Assembly: GCF_038070105.1 (NCBI RefSeq)
Contig: NZ_JBBPBZ010000002.1
Coordinates: 2,554,001-2,618,000 of the forward strand
Source: Methylocystis sp. IM3
Lineage (GTDB): Bacteria > Pseudomonadota > Alphaproteobacteria > Rhizobiales > Beijerinckiaceae
DNA length: 64,000 nt
Direction: 5' to 3'
In this document: positions 24,201 to 33,421 of the stretch, piece after piece
Numbering within the stretch: the first letter of the stretch is position 1
Layout: every line of letters begins with the position of its first letter
Program-made: the position numbers and the translations under genes
The notes under the pieces: generated by a model
Told to the model about the DNA's origin: nothing
The model's database searches: none
Seen by the model: the letters and a program-made list of their open reading frames with translations, nothing else

Positions 24201-27101
24201 AGAGAGGCGCAGAAGATCGCCCTCGAAGCCAAAAGCGCCGGCGTCTATCTCGTGCAGCTCGAAGCCTATGACCGTCTCAAGCGCCGCCAGCAGGTGAGCG
24301 TCGACTTTTTCGTCGGCGGCGATACGCCCGTCACTTTCGCCCGCCCGCCCGCGGCTTCCGCGACCATCACGACGGACAAGGAGAAATATGCGCCGGGCGA
24401 GACGGCGACGCTCGTCATTCAGTCGCCCTTCCAGAAGGCCCGCGCCCTTGCGATCGTCGAGCAGCCGAACGGCGTCTATGACTACAGCTTCGTCGACATC
24501 GCCAACGGTTTCGGCCGCTTTCCGCTGACCGTTAAGAAGGAGCAGCTTCCGAAGCTCGCCGTTCACTTCCTCATCATGCGCGGGCGGTTGGAAAACAGCG
24601 CCCCGCAGCCTTCGGCCAATTTCGATCAGGGCAAGCCCGTCACCATCGCCGCGACGAAATGGATCGAGGTGACGCCCGTCAAGAACATCGTCAACGTGAA
24701 ACTGGAGCATCCCGCCAAGGCGCGCCCCGGCCAGGAGGTGGAAGTCACGCTGCGTCTCGCGGACGACATGGGCAAGCCGCTTGCGGGGGACGCGACATTC
24801 TGGCTCGTCGATCAGGCGGTGCTGTCGCTCGCGAAAGAGCGTCCGCTCGATCCGCTGCCCGATTTCATCGTGGCGCGCGAGACGAAAATGGCGGCGCGCG
24901 ACACGCGCAACATGGCCTTCGGCGTCATCCCGCTCGAAGAGATCGCCGGCGGCGACGGCGAGCTTCAGGAATGGGGCGCGGAAAACAACATCTCCGTGCG
25001 CAAGAATTTCACGCCCGTGCCGATCTATCTGCCGAGCGTGAAAGTCGGCGCCGATGGCGTCGCCAAGATCAAATTCACGTTGCCCGACACGCTCACGGTC
25101 TTCAAGCTGCGCGCCAAGGCGGTGAGCGGGCCGGATCGCTTCGGCGCCGCGGGCGGGGAAATGCTCATCCGTCAGGAACTGGTGGCGCAGCCCGCCTTGC
25201 CGCGCTTCATCCGCCCCGGCGATGCCTTCGACATCGGCCTCGTCGCGCGCATCGTCGAGGGGCCGGGCGGCGCCGGCAAGGCGTCGATTGCGGCGCCTGC
25301 ACTGAAACTCGCGGGCGAGGCCGCCCGCAAAATCGACTGGGCGCAGAACCGCCCCGTGCGCGTCGATCTGCGCGCCGAGGCGCCGACCGCGCTGGAGGAG
25401 AGTGCGAAACTCGGTTTCCGCATCGAGCGCGACGCCGATCACGCCCGCGACGCGGTGGAGATCGATCTTCCCGTCAAGCCCGACCGCGCGCCTGTGACGC
25501 GTTACGAGATCGTCGAGATCGCCCCCGGCGAGACGAAGACGCTTGCCGCCGTCGGCGCGCCGATGCGCGCGAAGACCTTCTCGCGCGATGTCGTCGTGGC
25601 GGCCGATCCCGCGATCGTGAAGCTCGTCGCGGGGCTCACCATGCTCGTCGATTACCCCTATGGCTGCACGGAGCAGCGGCTCGCGCTCTCGCGCGCCGCC
25701 CTTGCGCTGAAAGGCTTCTCGCCCATCCTCTCCGCCGCCGGGCTTCAGGATCGCGTTTCGTCGAGCGTGCGCAGCACCGCGCAGCAGATCGAGCAATCGA
25801 TTGACGGCGACGGCCTCGTCGCCTTCTGGCCGCGCGCGCGGGGCAATGTCCTGCTCACCGCCTGGGCCTACGCCTTTCTCGCGCAGGCCGAGCGCGCCGG
25901 CGAACCGATCGACGCGACATTGCGCGACCGCCTCGCCAATATCCTGCGCCTGTCGCTGCGCTCGGATTACCCGCGCCTCCTCGGCGGCGAAGAGATGCGC
26001 GAGCGCGCGGCGGCGCTCGCCGCGCTCGCGGAAGGCGGCAAGCTCGACGAGTCCTACGTCGCCGAATTCTCGCGGCGCGCGGACTTTCTCCCCAATGAGA
26101 GCGTCGCCGAACTGGCGGCGGCGGCGGCGCGGCTGCCGGACATCGACCAGCGCATTCTCGCTTCGCTCATGGAGACGATGTGGGGCCGCGTGAAATTCGC
26201 GAACCGCAACGGCAAGCAGGTCTATGCGGGACAGGCGGGCGAAAGCGCCTCCGAGCTGATCCTGCCCTCTGAGACGCGCAACCTCGCCGAAATGCTGCGC
26301 GCGGCCGCGCGCGCCGCGCCCGCCGACCCGCGCGCGCCCGTGTTGCGTGACGCGCTGCTGCGGCTCGGCGACGGCGACGGCTGGGGCACGACGAACGCCA
26401 ACGCCAGCGCGATCGAGGCGCTGGCCGAAGGATGGCGGCGCCCCCTGACGCCGATCGGCGTCGCCTTCGTGCAAGGCGGCGCGCCGATAACGGCGACGAT
26501 CGACGCCAATAATCCGGTGGCGCGTCACGTCGTCGAGACCGACGCGCCGCTGACGCTCTCCAACACGTCCAACACGCCGCTCGTGGCGCTCGTCGAGACG
26601 CGCTACATGCCGGCGGAGCCCGGCGCGAGCGCCGAAGCCATAAGCGCCGGCTTCGTCGTCACGCGGCAGAGCTGGCGCGTGAAAAGCGGCGCGACGCCGG
26701 AGAAGCTCGACGCCGCCAGCGGCGCGATACACGTCACGCAGGGCGACGTGATCGAGGAGACGGCGGAAGTCGTGAATCCGGAAGATCGAACCTATGTGGC
26801 GATCAGCGTGCCGCTCGCGGCGGGATACGAGCCCTTGAATCCCAATATCGCCACGGCGCCCGCCGAAGCGCAGCCGTCGAGCGCGCCGACGCTGGCGCCC
26901 ACATGGGTCTCCTATGGCGACGACCGCGTGCTCTTCGCCTACGACTCGCTGCCCAAGGGCAATTACCGCTTCGCCTTCCGCCTCAAGGCGCAAACGGCGG
27001 GCGCCTATACGCAACCGCCGGCGACAGTCGAGACGATGTACAAGAAGGGCCTTCTCGGCGCGAGCGCGGGCGCCCGCGTCGAGATCGCCAAGGCCCCATG
27101 A
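21261..27101 (+). CDS. yfhM: Bacterial alpha-2-macroglobulin with thioester motif
   Basis: 1946 residues. A signal peptide (MKKTLLLCLFAALSFA) begins at an internal ATG at 21279 or at 21261. Repeated macroglobulin-type beta domains fill the protein, and the thioester motif YGCTEQ is at residues 1467-1472 (C1469, Q1472), within an alpha-helical thioester domain. Bacterial A2M proteins trap proteases that enter the periplasm and are commonly paired with PBP1C, which repairs peptidoglycan; the pbpC gene follows after 10 bp here. E. coli YfhM is a lipoprotein of about 1650 residues. This one is longer and shows no lipobox cysteine at the cleavage site, so it is probably soluble. A Lys/Glu-rich insert lies near residues 730-760. 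Confidence 0.93.
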   Translation: MMKASAMKKTLLLCLFAALSFAPPSRAEAPPVFDRVQRADGARIAPDRFLRAYDPITIFFPGDVGPKAGGPEDAPAKYATITPQPAGDWRWIGPRALQFRPAEPWKPLERVSVKSATDERRLVTLLPTPSSTNPAADADPAQDLTQIALTFAQPVDAAALARLVTVELRPAPGVSSQGGQILSPSAYDIRPLERGARGDEQTYVLRLRDSIADGRVVILRLKLSDEPGLDDETYELRIRTALPFAVTEASCGRGWDDTHQGGVLRCAANGFSPAPESGAEEGGDAASTYAATNKRRLSLAFNARPETLDILRAREALRITPPVDDMAVENDGDRLRIAGKFLSDTVYEVRIAPGSIKDDRGRPLAETFSQRFAFTRDIPALQWDAGYGLVERYGAQLLPLRGRGYDRADIRIHAIDPLARDFWPFPQQGVETSDGEAPPLPGNEPARWSESGNIEAEAIKARIKLLGSPAVSRLVDLPIKRNGADAKFGVDLKEDFARVSGRDQPGTYLVGLRPVDQEKRKWLRVQVTDLSLSAIEEPTRVRFALTSLATAQPVGGAQIRVEGVKDDKFVTLATGTTDESGFFSWSPIKRGDGELRRVVVSKGLDTLVIDPDSAPSEYARELWSKPEAPWLSWVSESDTPREEKARTLCHVFSERPIYRPEEPAHIKGFVRSYRGGALSLTKTGGALVVTGPNNQEWRIPVKLDAAGGFYHKFDAQTPATGDYSVKFEPDAPKAKKAEKTDGAEPSEGEGAEAAQDTSCGQFTFKKEAYRLPTFEVVLNAPQTVALDGTFDVDLLARYFAGGLAADRPVKWRAAQFPHVFTPPNREGFLFSTDARFSGDGKFKSTAVLERDQRTDAGGAARMTFDATVEPTAQPRRYSIEATVTGDDGIEVRNVQNVIALPPFVLGVKTPRYVERPGAVTPEIIAVDGKGETIAGLDMTLRLIKRNWISTLQASDFAQGAAKYVTQTQDETIFEQKITSAREAQKIALEAKSAGVYLVQLEAYDRLKRRQQVSVDFFVGGDTPVTFARPPAASATITTDKEKYAPGETATLVIQSPFQKARALAIVEQPNGVYDYSFVDIANGFGRFPLTVKKEQLPKLAVHFLIMRGRLENSAPQPSANFDQGKPVTIAATKWIEVTPVKNIVNVKLEHPAKARPGQEVEVTLRLADDMGKPLAGDATFWLVDQAVLSLAKERPLDPLPDFIVARETKMAARDTRNMAFGVIPLEEIAGGDGELQEWGAENNISVRKNFTPVPIYLPSVKVGADGVAKIKFTLPDTLTVFKLRAKAVSGPDRFGAAGGEMLIRQELVAQPALPRFIRPGDAFDIGLVARIVEGPGGAGKASIAAPALKLAGEAARKIDWAQNRPVRVDLRAEAPTALEESAKLGFRIERDADHARDAVEIDLPVKPDRAPVTRYEIVEIAPGETKTLAAVGAPMRAKTFSRDVVVAADPAIVKLVAGLTMLVDYPYGCTEQRLALSRAALALKGFSPILSAAGLQDRVSSSVRSTAQQIEQSIDGDGLVAFWPRARGNVLLTAWAYAFLAQAERAGEPIDATLRDRLANILRLSLRSDYPRLLGGEEMRERAAALAALAEGGKLDESYVAEFSRRADFLPNESVAELAAAAARLPDIDQRILASLMETMWGRVKFANRNGKQVYAGQAGESASELILPSETRNLAEMLRAAARAAPADPRAPVLRDALLRLGDGDGWGTTNANASAIEALAEGWRRPLTPIGVAFVQGGAPITATIDANNPVARHVVETDAPLTLSNTSNTPLVALVETRYMPAEPGASAEAISAGFVVTRQSWRVKSGATPEKLDAASGAIHVTQGDVIEETAEVVNPEDRTYVAISVPLAAGYEPLNPNIATAPAEAQPSSAPTLAPTWVSYGDDRVLFAYDSLPKGNYRFAFRLKAQTAGAYTQPPATVETMYKKGLLGASAGARVEIAKAP

Positions 27102-27111
27102 GAGGGACGTC

Positions 27112-29328
27112 ATGAGACGCCGCGCCCTTTTCGCCTGCGCCGCCCTTGCGACGCTTTGCGGCGCAGCTCTTCTGGCGAAAGACGCGGCGGGGCGCGCCTC
27201 GCTCGACGCGCCGCCAGCAACGCCGATCGTCCATGACCGCAACGGCGTCTTTCTGACGCAGATCGGTCATGTGACGCGCGACGCGAACGGGGCGAAGCGG
27301 ATCGACTATGGCTATTGGCCGCTCGAACAGATTCCGCAGCGCATGGCGCGCGCGACGCTCATTCTCGAAGACCGGCGCTTTCATGCGCATCCGGGCGTCG
27401 ATCCGCGCGCGGTGCTGCGGGCGCTGTGGAACAATCTCGCGCGTCGCAAACGCATGGAAGGCGCCTCCACCATCGCGATGCAGGTCGCCCACATGCAGGC
27501 CCCTCGGCCGCGCACGCTGTTCAACAAACTGCGGGAAGCGGCGACCGGCCTCGCCCTGGTCGCCCGGAACGGACGCGACGCCACGCTTGCCCATTATCTG
27601 CGCCTCGCGCCCTATGGTCTCGGCAGCCATGGCGTCGCCCATGCGGCTCGCTTCTATTTCGACAAGCCGGTCGACGATCTCTCCTGGGCGCAGGCGGCGC
27701 TGCTCGCGGCCATTCCGCAATCTCCGGGGCGCATGAACATCACGCGCGAAAGCGGTCTGCGGCTCGCCGTGGCGCGCGCGGGTCACGCGATCGACCTCCT
27801 CGAAAAGGATGGGGCTCTCGACGCCACGCAAGCCGCGCTGGCGCGCCGCGAGCTTTCAGCCATGCTGCCCTATGAGCCGAGGCGGCGTCCCGAGTCGCTG
27901 CATCTCGCGTTGCGTTACGAACGTCTGGCGCGCGAGGGCCGCGTGCGGCCGGCGTCTCCCTACGATCCCCGCATTCGCGCGACGATCGACCTCGCGGTCG
28001 AAAGCGAAACCACGCAACTCGCGCGGCGCTATCTCTCGATCTTTCGCAACGCGGGCGCGCGGCAGGTTGCGGTGATGGTCGCCGATCGCGGCTCCAACGC
28101 CGTCGTCGCGGACGTCGGCTCCGCCGATTATCTCGACCCCCGCGCCGGCGCCTTCGACTTCACGCGCGTGATGCGCTCGCCGGGCTCGACGCTCAAGCCG
28201 TTCGTTTATGCGCTCGCCTTGGAGCGCGGCGCGCTCGCTCCTACCGATCTTCTTCAGGATATTCCGGAGGGCGCGTCCGGCGTCGCCAATGCGGACGGGC
28301 TCTATCTCGGCCCGATGACGCCGCGCCAGGCGCTCGCCAATTCGCGCAATGTGCCGGCGACGAATCTCCTGCGCCGGACGGGGCTCCTCGCCAACTTCGA
28401 TTTTCTGCACGAACTCGGCCTGCACAATCTCGATGCGCCGGCCGAGAGCTTCGGCGTCTCCATGGCGATCGGCGCCCTGCCGACGCGGCTCGAAGATCTG
28501 ATGCGCGCCTATGCGGCGCTCGCGGACGATGGCGTGATGCGCGAACTTTCCTTCGCCGCCGATGAGCGGAAGCCGGCGCCGCGTCGCGTGATGTCGATCG
28601 ACACGGCGCGGCTCGTCACGTCCTTTCTCTCCGACCCACAGGCGCGTCTGCCTTCGTTCCCGCGTTACGGGCCGTTGGAATATCCCTTCGCCGTCGCGGT
28701 GAAGACCGGCAGCTCGCAGAGCTACCGCGACGCCTGGACGCTGGCTTTCTCGCACAAATACATCGTCGGCGTCTGGATCGGACGCGCCGACGCCAATGGC
28801 ATGCACGGTCTCACGGGCGCCGGTTCCGCCGCACGCCTCGCCCATGCGGTGATGACGCGCCTGCATGGCGCAAAGCCCGGCGAAATCGCGCCCGAAGGCT
28901 TCCCACCGCCGCCGGGGCGCATCGCCGTCGATCTCTGCCGCGCCGACGCCGGAGCGGCGTGCCCGCTGGCCTTGCGCGAATGGGTGAAGCCCGACGAGAT
29001 CGCCGCCGCTCCCTCCGCGCCGGCGCCGACGCCTTTCGAGCAGCAGCCGACCGCGGAGGCGGAGGCGCTCGTCATCGCCACGCCCGAACACAATATGCAT
29101 GTGTGGCGCAATCCGGAGCAGCCGGCGGCGCTCAACAGGCTGGCGCTGAAACTCGCCAATGGCGCGCCCGCCTCCCAAATCGTCTGGATCGTCGACGGCG
29201 CGCCCATCGCGCTCGCGCAGGCGGATGAAACGGTCTTCTGGCCCATGACGCCGGGCGCGCATCGCATTCAAGCAAGACTGGCGCTGGCGCCTGTCGCTTC
29301 GAGGCCGATACGCGTGACGATAGAATAA
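27112..29328 (+). CDS. pbpC: Penicillin-binding protein 1C
   Basis: 738 residues from the ATG at 27112 (GAGGGA before it). An N-terminal signal anchor is followed by a GT51 glycosyltransferase domain (LILEDRRFHAHPGVDPRAV), then a transpeptidase domain with S359-TLK, and KTGSS at K531. The last 90 residues form the beta-rich BiPBP_C domain typical of PBP1C. The family polymerises and cross-links peptidoglycan, or may do mainly glycan synthesis. It is encoded right after the alpha-2-macroglobulin gene, the known PBP1C/A2M pairing: inhibitor plus wall repair. Confidence 0.95.
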   Translation: MRRRALFACAALATLCGAALLAKDAAGRASLDAPPATPIVHDRNGVFLTQIGHVTRDANGAKRIDYGYWPLEQIPQRMARATLILEDRRFHAHPGVDPRAVLRALWNNLARRKRMEGASTIAMQVAHMQAPRPRTLFNKLREAATGLALVARNGRDATLAHYLRLAPYGLGSHGVAHAARFYFDKPVDDLSWAQAALLAAIPQSPGRMNITRESGLRLAVARAGHAIDLLEKDGALDATQAALARRELSAMLPYEPRRRPESLHLALRYERLAREGRVRPASPYDPRIRATIDLAVESETTQLARRYLSIFRNAGARQVAVMVADRGSNAVVADVGSADYLDPRAGAFDFTRVMRSPGSTLKPFVYALALERGALAPTDLLQDIPEGASGVANADGLYLGPMTPRQALANSRNVPATNLLRRTGLLANFDFLHELGLHNLDAPAESFGVSMAIGALPTRLEDLMRAYAALADDGVMRELSFAADERKPAPRRVMSIDTARLVTSFLSDPQARLPSFPRYGPLEYPFAVAVKTGSSQSYRDAWTLAFSHKYIVGVWIGRADANGMHGLTGAGSAARLAHAVMTRLHGAKPGEIAPEGFPPPPGRIAVDLCRADAGAACPLALREWVKPDEIAAAPSAPAPTPFEQQPTAEAEALVIATPEHNMHVWRNPEQPAALNRLALKLANGAPASQIVWIVDGAPIALAQADETVFWPMTPGAHRIQARLALAPVASRPIRVTIE

Positions 29329-29401
29329 GGATGGATAATTCGCGCAGAGGCTGCAACCGCAAGAGGCGGCCCCTCGGTATTCTCTTAGGGGATCAACTTA
29401 C

Positions 29402-29419
29402 GCCTATCAGATGATAGGC
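29402..29419. repeat. Perfect inverted repeat between pbpC and a small gene
   Basis: GCCTATC-AGAT-GATAGGC is a perfect 7-bp dyad with a 4-base centre; a further GCCTATC copy lies about 30 bp downstream. There is no T-run, so it looks more like an operator than a terminator. Nothing else is clear in the 244 bp between pbpC and the next gene. Confidence 0.55.
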
Positions 29420-29572
29420 ATATGGCCAAAAAGGCGCCTATCCGCGGCGACGCCCGCCCGCTAAACGGTCTTTTCGGAACTCGCGCAGGAGTTCCTTGAA
29501 ATCACCAGTAACGAGTCCTTGCCGCCCGACTGACGGGAAAAGTTTCGCATGGGCTTGAAGCGTTGAAGGCGG

Positions 29573-29986
29573 GTGGAGTGGAGCGTGGTTAGACACGACT
29601 GGACTCGGATCGACCGCGAATGGCGCAGCTCCAAGCGCGCTGTTCTGGCTTATTACGTTGGAGGCTGGCGCGAGGGCGAGTCGCCATTGGAGGCCCTCGC
29701 CCGGGCTCTGGGCGTCGCGTCCGAAGAGCTGCCGCTGGACTCGAGCAATCCGATGATCGAGCGCGACGAACTCGACCATCTATCAACCTGCCTCGGCGCA
29801 GGATGGGTCGAACTCGGCGGCCTCAACATCGAGGAGAGCGTCGCCCTGGCGGTTTCTCTGCTGAATGAGAAGCTTGCCTATGTGCCGCAGGAAGTTCGCG
29901 CCTTCTTCGACGCCCCGCACGAACTCGAACCCTCGCTTATCCGCCGTCGCCCCGAAAGGCAAGCCGTTCTCCGGCGCTTCAATTAG
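29573..29986 (+). CDS. Hypothetical protein, possible small cytoplasmic protein
   Basis: 137 residues from the GTG at 29573; a second GTG at 29585 (giving MVRHDWTRID) has a better-spaced GGAG site and may be the true start. No signal peptide or membrane segment. The sequence is mixed charged and hydrophobic, with an aromatic-rich N-terminus (WTRIDREWRSSKRAVLAYYV) and an Arg-rich tail (RRRPERQAVLRRF). I do not recognise a family. It converges on dapE with only 12 bp between the stop codons. Confidence 0.5.
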   Translation: MEWSVVRHDWTRIDREWRSSKRAVLAYYVGGWREGESPLEALARALGVASEELPLDSSNPMIERDELDHLSTCLGAGWVELGGLNIEESVALAVSLLNEKLAYVPQEVRAFFDAPHELEPSLIRRRPERQAVLRRFN

Positions 29987-29998
29987 GAGACGCTCCCG

Positions 29999-31165
29999 TC
30001 AGCCGAGCCGCGGCGCGAAATAAGATTCGAGTATCTTCAGATAGACCGCCGCCAGCGCGTCGATATCCGAAACGCGGGCGTTTTCGTCGATGGCGTGGAT
30101 GGTCTCATTCGTAAGGCCAAACTCCACCACCGGACATTCGCGCGTGATGAATCGGGCGTCGGACGTGCCGCCGCTCGTCGACAGTTCCGGCTCCAGCCCG
30201 GTCACGTCCCGAACCGCACGGGAGACGAGTCCGGTGAATTCGCCCGGTTGGGTGATGAAGGAGACGGCGTTGCTCGGCAGAAACTCGATCTCGACGCTCG
30301 CGGCGCCCGCCGCCTGTTTCACGATGCCGTCGATGCGTTCCCGCAGGGTCTCGAGCGTCCAGGCGTCGTTGAAACGCACATTGAACTGCGCGCGCGCCTC
30401 GGCCGGAATGACATTCACGGCCGGATTGCCGACGTCGATCGAGGACACTTCCAGATTGGTCCGATCGAAATGCGCCGTTCCGCGATCAAACTCATGCGTC
30501 GACAACGCCGCGACGATCCGCGCGATCGCCGGCACGGGATTGTCGGCGCGATGCGGATAGGCGACATGGCCTTGTTTGCCGGTGACGCGGATCTTGCCGT
30601 TGAGAGAGCCTCGGCGGCCGATCTTGATCGTGTCGCCCAGCGCCGAGACATTCGTCGGCTCGCCGACGATGGCGTGATCGAATTTTTCGCCGCGCGCCCG
30701 CGCCCAGTCGAGCATCTTCACGGTGCCGTTGATGGACGGGCCTTCCTCGTCGCCGGTGATGAGGAAGGACAGCGCGCCCTTCGGCGGCCCGTGACGTTGG
30801 ATGAAATCGAGCGTCGCGGCCAGGAAGGCGCCGATCGCCCCTTTCATGTCGCTTGCGCCGCGGCCGATGATCTTGTCGTCGACAATGTCGGCGGCGAAAG
30901 GATCGTGGCTCCAGCGCGAGAGGTCGCCCGTCGGCACGACGTCGGTATGGCCCGCGAAAACCAGATGCGGCGCCCCTGAGCCGATCGTGGCGAAGAGATT
31001 ATCCACATCCGGCGTGCCGGGCTCGGTAAACAACAGCCGGTGCGTCTCGAAGCCGACGCTTTTCAACGCCTGCTCCACCACATCGAGCGCGCCCGCGTCC
31101 TGAGGCGTGACCGAGGGACGGCGGATGAGATCGCGAGTAAGCGAAACGGCGCGAGACACGGACAT
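29999..31165 (-). CDS. dapE: Succinyl-diaminopimelate desuccinylase
   Basis: 388 residues, ATG start. M20 metallopeptidase family with the metal-binding motif FAGHTDVVP, the catalytic EEGPSINGT region and the C-terminal SGGTSDARF. DapE removes succinate from N-succinyl-L,L-diaminopimelate in the lysine/meso-diaminopimelate pathway that supplies peptidoglycan. dapD, two genes upstream on the same strand, catalyses the step that adds the succinyl group, so the two act in one pathway. Confidence 0.97.
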   Translation of the reverse strand: MSVSRAVSLTRDLIRRPSVTPQDAGALDVVEQALKSVGFETHRLLFTEPGTPDVDNLFATIGSGAPHLVFAGHTDVVPTGDLSRWSHDPFAADIVDDKIIGRGASDMKGAIGAFLAATLDFIQRHGPPKGALSFLITGDEEGPSINGTVKMLDWARARGEKFDHAIVGEPTNVSALGDTIKIGRRGSLNGKIRVTGKQGHVAYPHRADNPVPAIARIVAALSTHEFDRGTAHFDRTNLEVSSIDVGNPAVNVIPAEARAQFNVRFNDAWTLETLRERIDGIVKQAAGAASVEIEFLPSNAVSFITQPGEFTGLVSRAVRDVTGLEPELSTSGGTSDARFITRECPVVEFGLTNETIHAIDENARVSDIDALAAVYLKILESYFAPRLG

Positions 31166-31183
31166 GTGCAGAAAGCCCTCTGC

Positions 31184-31662
31184 TCAGGAGTTGGCGTTGT
31201 TCTTGAGCCCGAGTTCGTAAATCGTCCAGACGATCACGGCGACGAGCACAGCGTCGGCACCCCAGACCCAGAAGCGCGGCATCACCTCCGCCACGCGCGG
31301 CTGCAACCAATGCGTCGCCCCGGCGACGAGAGCGACGAAGGGCGCGAGGCCGGCGAGCGCGACGGGCGCGGCGCGGCCCATATCGCGAAACCGCTTGGCC
31401 GAGAGGTTCACATAGCTCACGGCGACGAGCAGGATCACGAAGGAATAGAGGATCACGAAGGCGTAGGCCACGGCCGTCATGGGCACGAAGAACGGGTCTT
31501 TTGCGAGGTCGTGGTCCGTATAGGGCGCGAGCGCGAGCCAGATGAGGAAGAAGGGCGCGATGACCGCCGCGAGCGCACCCGCGCCCCTGAGCCAGGTCGC
31601 GCGGTCGATGCGGCCCTGCTCGGTGCGGTAGAGAAAGCGGATGCGCTCGCCGTCGATCGCCA

Positions 31663-31663
<1 letters not shown>
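31184..31663 (-). CDS. DUF805 family membrane protein
   Basis: 159 residues from the ATG at 31663, which overlaps the dapD stop by one base (TGATG). Four membrane helices lie between short loops, and the loop VNLSAKRFRDMGRAAP carries the conserved KRxxD/RRLHDxGRS-like motif of DUF805. The biochemical role of the family is not known. It sits between dapD and dapE and is co-translated with them. In related genomes a gene of this kind is common at this position; that is recalled, not checked. Confidence 0.8.
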
Positions 31664-32520
<857 letters not shown>

Positions 32521-32606
32521 GAATGTCCCATTGAGAAGCGAAAAGCTGCGCCGGTTGTAGGGATACGGCGGGGGGAGTCAACCGTGCCGGCGTCCGGGCC
32601 GCAGGC

Positions 32607-33341
32607 TCACTTCGTCAGCTCCTCCAGGAACCCCACCAGATCATCCGTTACAAAATCAATATGCGGCTCGTCGCCGGTCGCGATTTCCCAGGCTTCCCGT
32701 TCGACCGTCCCCCCAGCCTCCGGCAGGACCAGCACGGTCGTCATCCCGCGCGCATGGGGAACGACGAGATTTCGGGGAATATCCTCGAAAAGGACGGCGC
32801 GTTTCGGGTCGACCTTCAGCCGGGAAAAGAATCTCTCATAGGCGCCTTCCTCGGGCTTGGCGATGAAGTCGGCGGCTATGATGTCGAAGACGTCTTCGAA
32901 GAGATGGTCGATCCCCAGTTGCTTCGCCGTTTCGATCGCATGGTGGCGCGAGCCATTGGTGAGAATGAGCTTGCGGCCCGGCAGCGCGGCGATCGCCTCG
33001 GCGAGCGAGTGGTTGTGCGCCAGCGAGGAGCGGTCGATGTCATGCACGAACCGCAGAAAAACCTCCGCGTCGACCGCGTGCTCGATCATGAGCCCCCGCA
33101 GAGTCGTGCCGTAGCGTTGGTAATAGTGCTTTTGCAGCGCGCGCAGCGAAATGGCGTCGAGCCCGAAAAGCCGCATCATGAAGAGGGTGATGCGCGCGTC
33201 GATCTTGGGCCAGAGGTCGGCCGTTTGCGGATAAAGCGTATTGTCGAGATCGAACACCCATGTGTCGATGTGGGAGAAGCGATCCTTGAGGGAGCCGTCC
33301 CCACCTTCGCCGTGAGGTCTGTCGATTGGGAGTTTGATCAC
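32607..33341 (-). CDS. HAD-family pyrimidine 5'-nucleotidase
   Basis: 244 residues with a GTG start at 33341. The HAD nucleophile motif is WVFDLDNTLYP (about residues 28-38), followed by a helical cap, LILTNGS and KPEEGAYERFF. It belongs to the YjjG/SDT1-like pyrimidine nucleotidase group, common in alphaproteobacteria next to dapD. Its physiological substrate is unknown; nucleotide or phosphosugar dephosphorylation is likely. Confidence 0.85.
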   Translation of the reverse strand: MIKLPIDRPHGEGGDGSLKDRFSHIDTWVFDLDNTLYPQTADLWPKIDARITLFMMRLFGLDAISLRALQKHYYQRYGTTLRGLMIEHAVDAEVFLRFVHDIDRSSLAHNHSLAEAIAALPGRKLILTNGSRHHAIETAKQLGIDHLFEDVFDIIAADFIAKPEEGAYERFFSRLKVDPKRAVLFEDIPRNLVVPHARGMTTVLVLPEAGGTVEREAWEIATGDEPHIDFVTDDLVGFLEELTK

Positions 33342-33380
33342 GAAAGCCGCCTCTTCTCACGACGCTGGAAGCGATCGGCG

Positions 33381-33419
33381 CCCCCTCCCCCGCTTTGCGG
33401 GAGAGGGACAGGGAGGGGC
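33381..33419. repeat. GC-rich palindromic intergenic repeat
   Basis: CCCTCCCCCGC-TTT-GCGGGAGAGGG forms an 11-bp stem with one mismatch, directly after the argB stop codon. It is of the same type as the copy in the ccoP-ccoG gap, and would act as a hairpin at the end of the argB message. Confidence 0.65.
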
Positions 33420-33421
33420 AC

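Noticed and set aside
21915..27242. A 1775-codon open frame on the minus strand opposite the alpha-2-macroglobulin gene.
   Set aside because: It is the antisense shadow of a GC-rich gene with strong codon bias: Arg/Ala/Gly-rich, no domain, no ribosome site, while the plus strand encodes a clear A2M with a thioester motif.
29438..29779. A minus-strand frame of 113 codons between pbpC and the small unknown gene.
   Set aside because: It runs through the start of the small plus-strand gene, has no ribosome site and no recognisable family. The plus-strand frame is better supported, though neither is certain.
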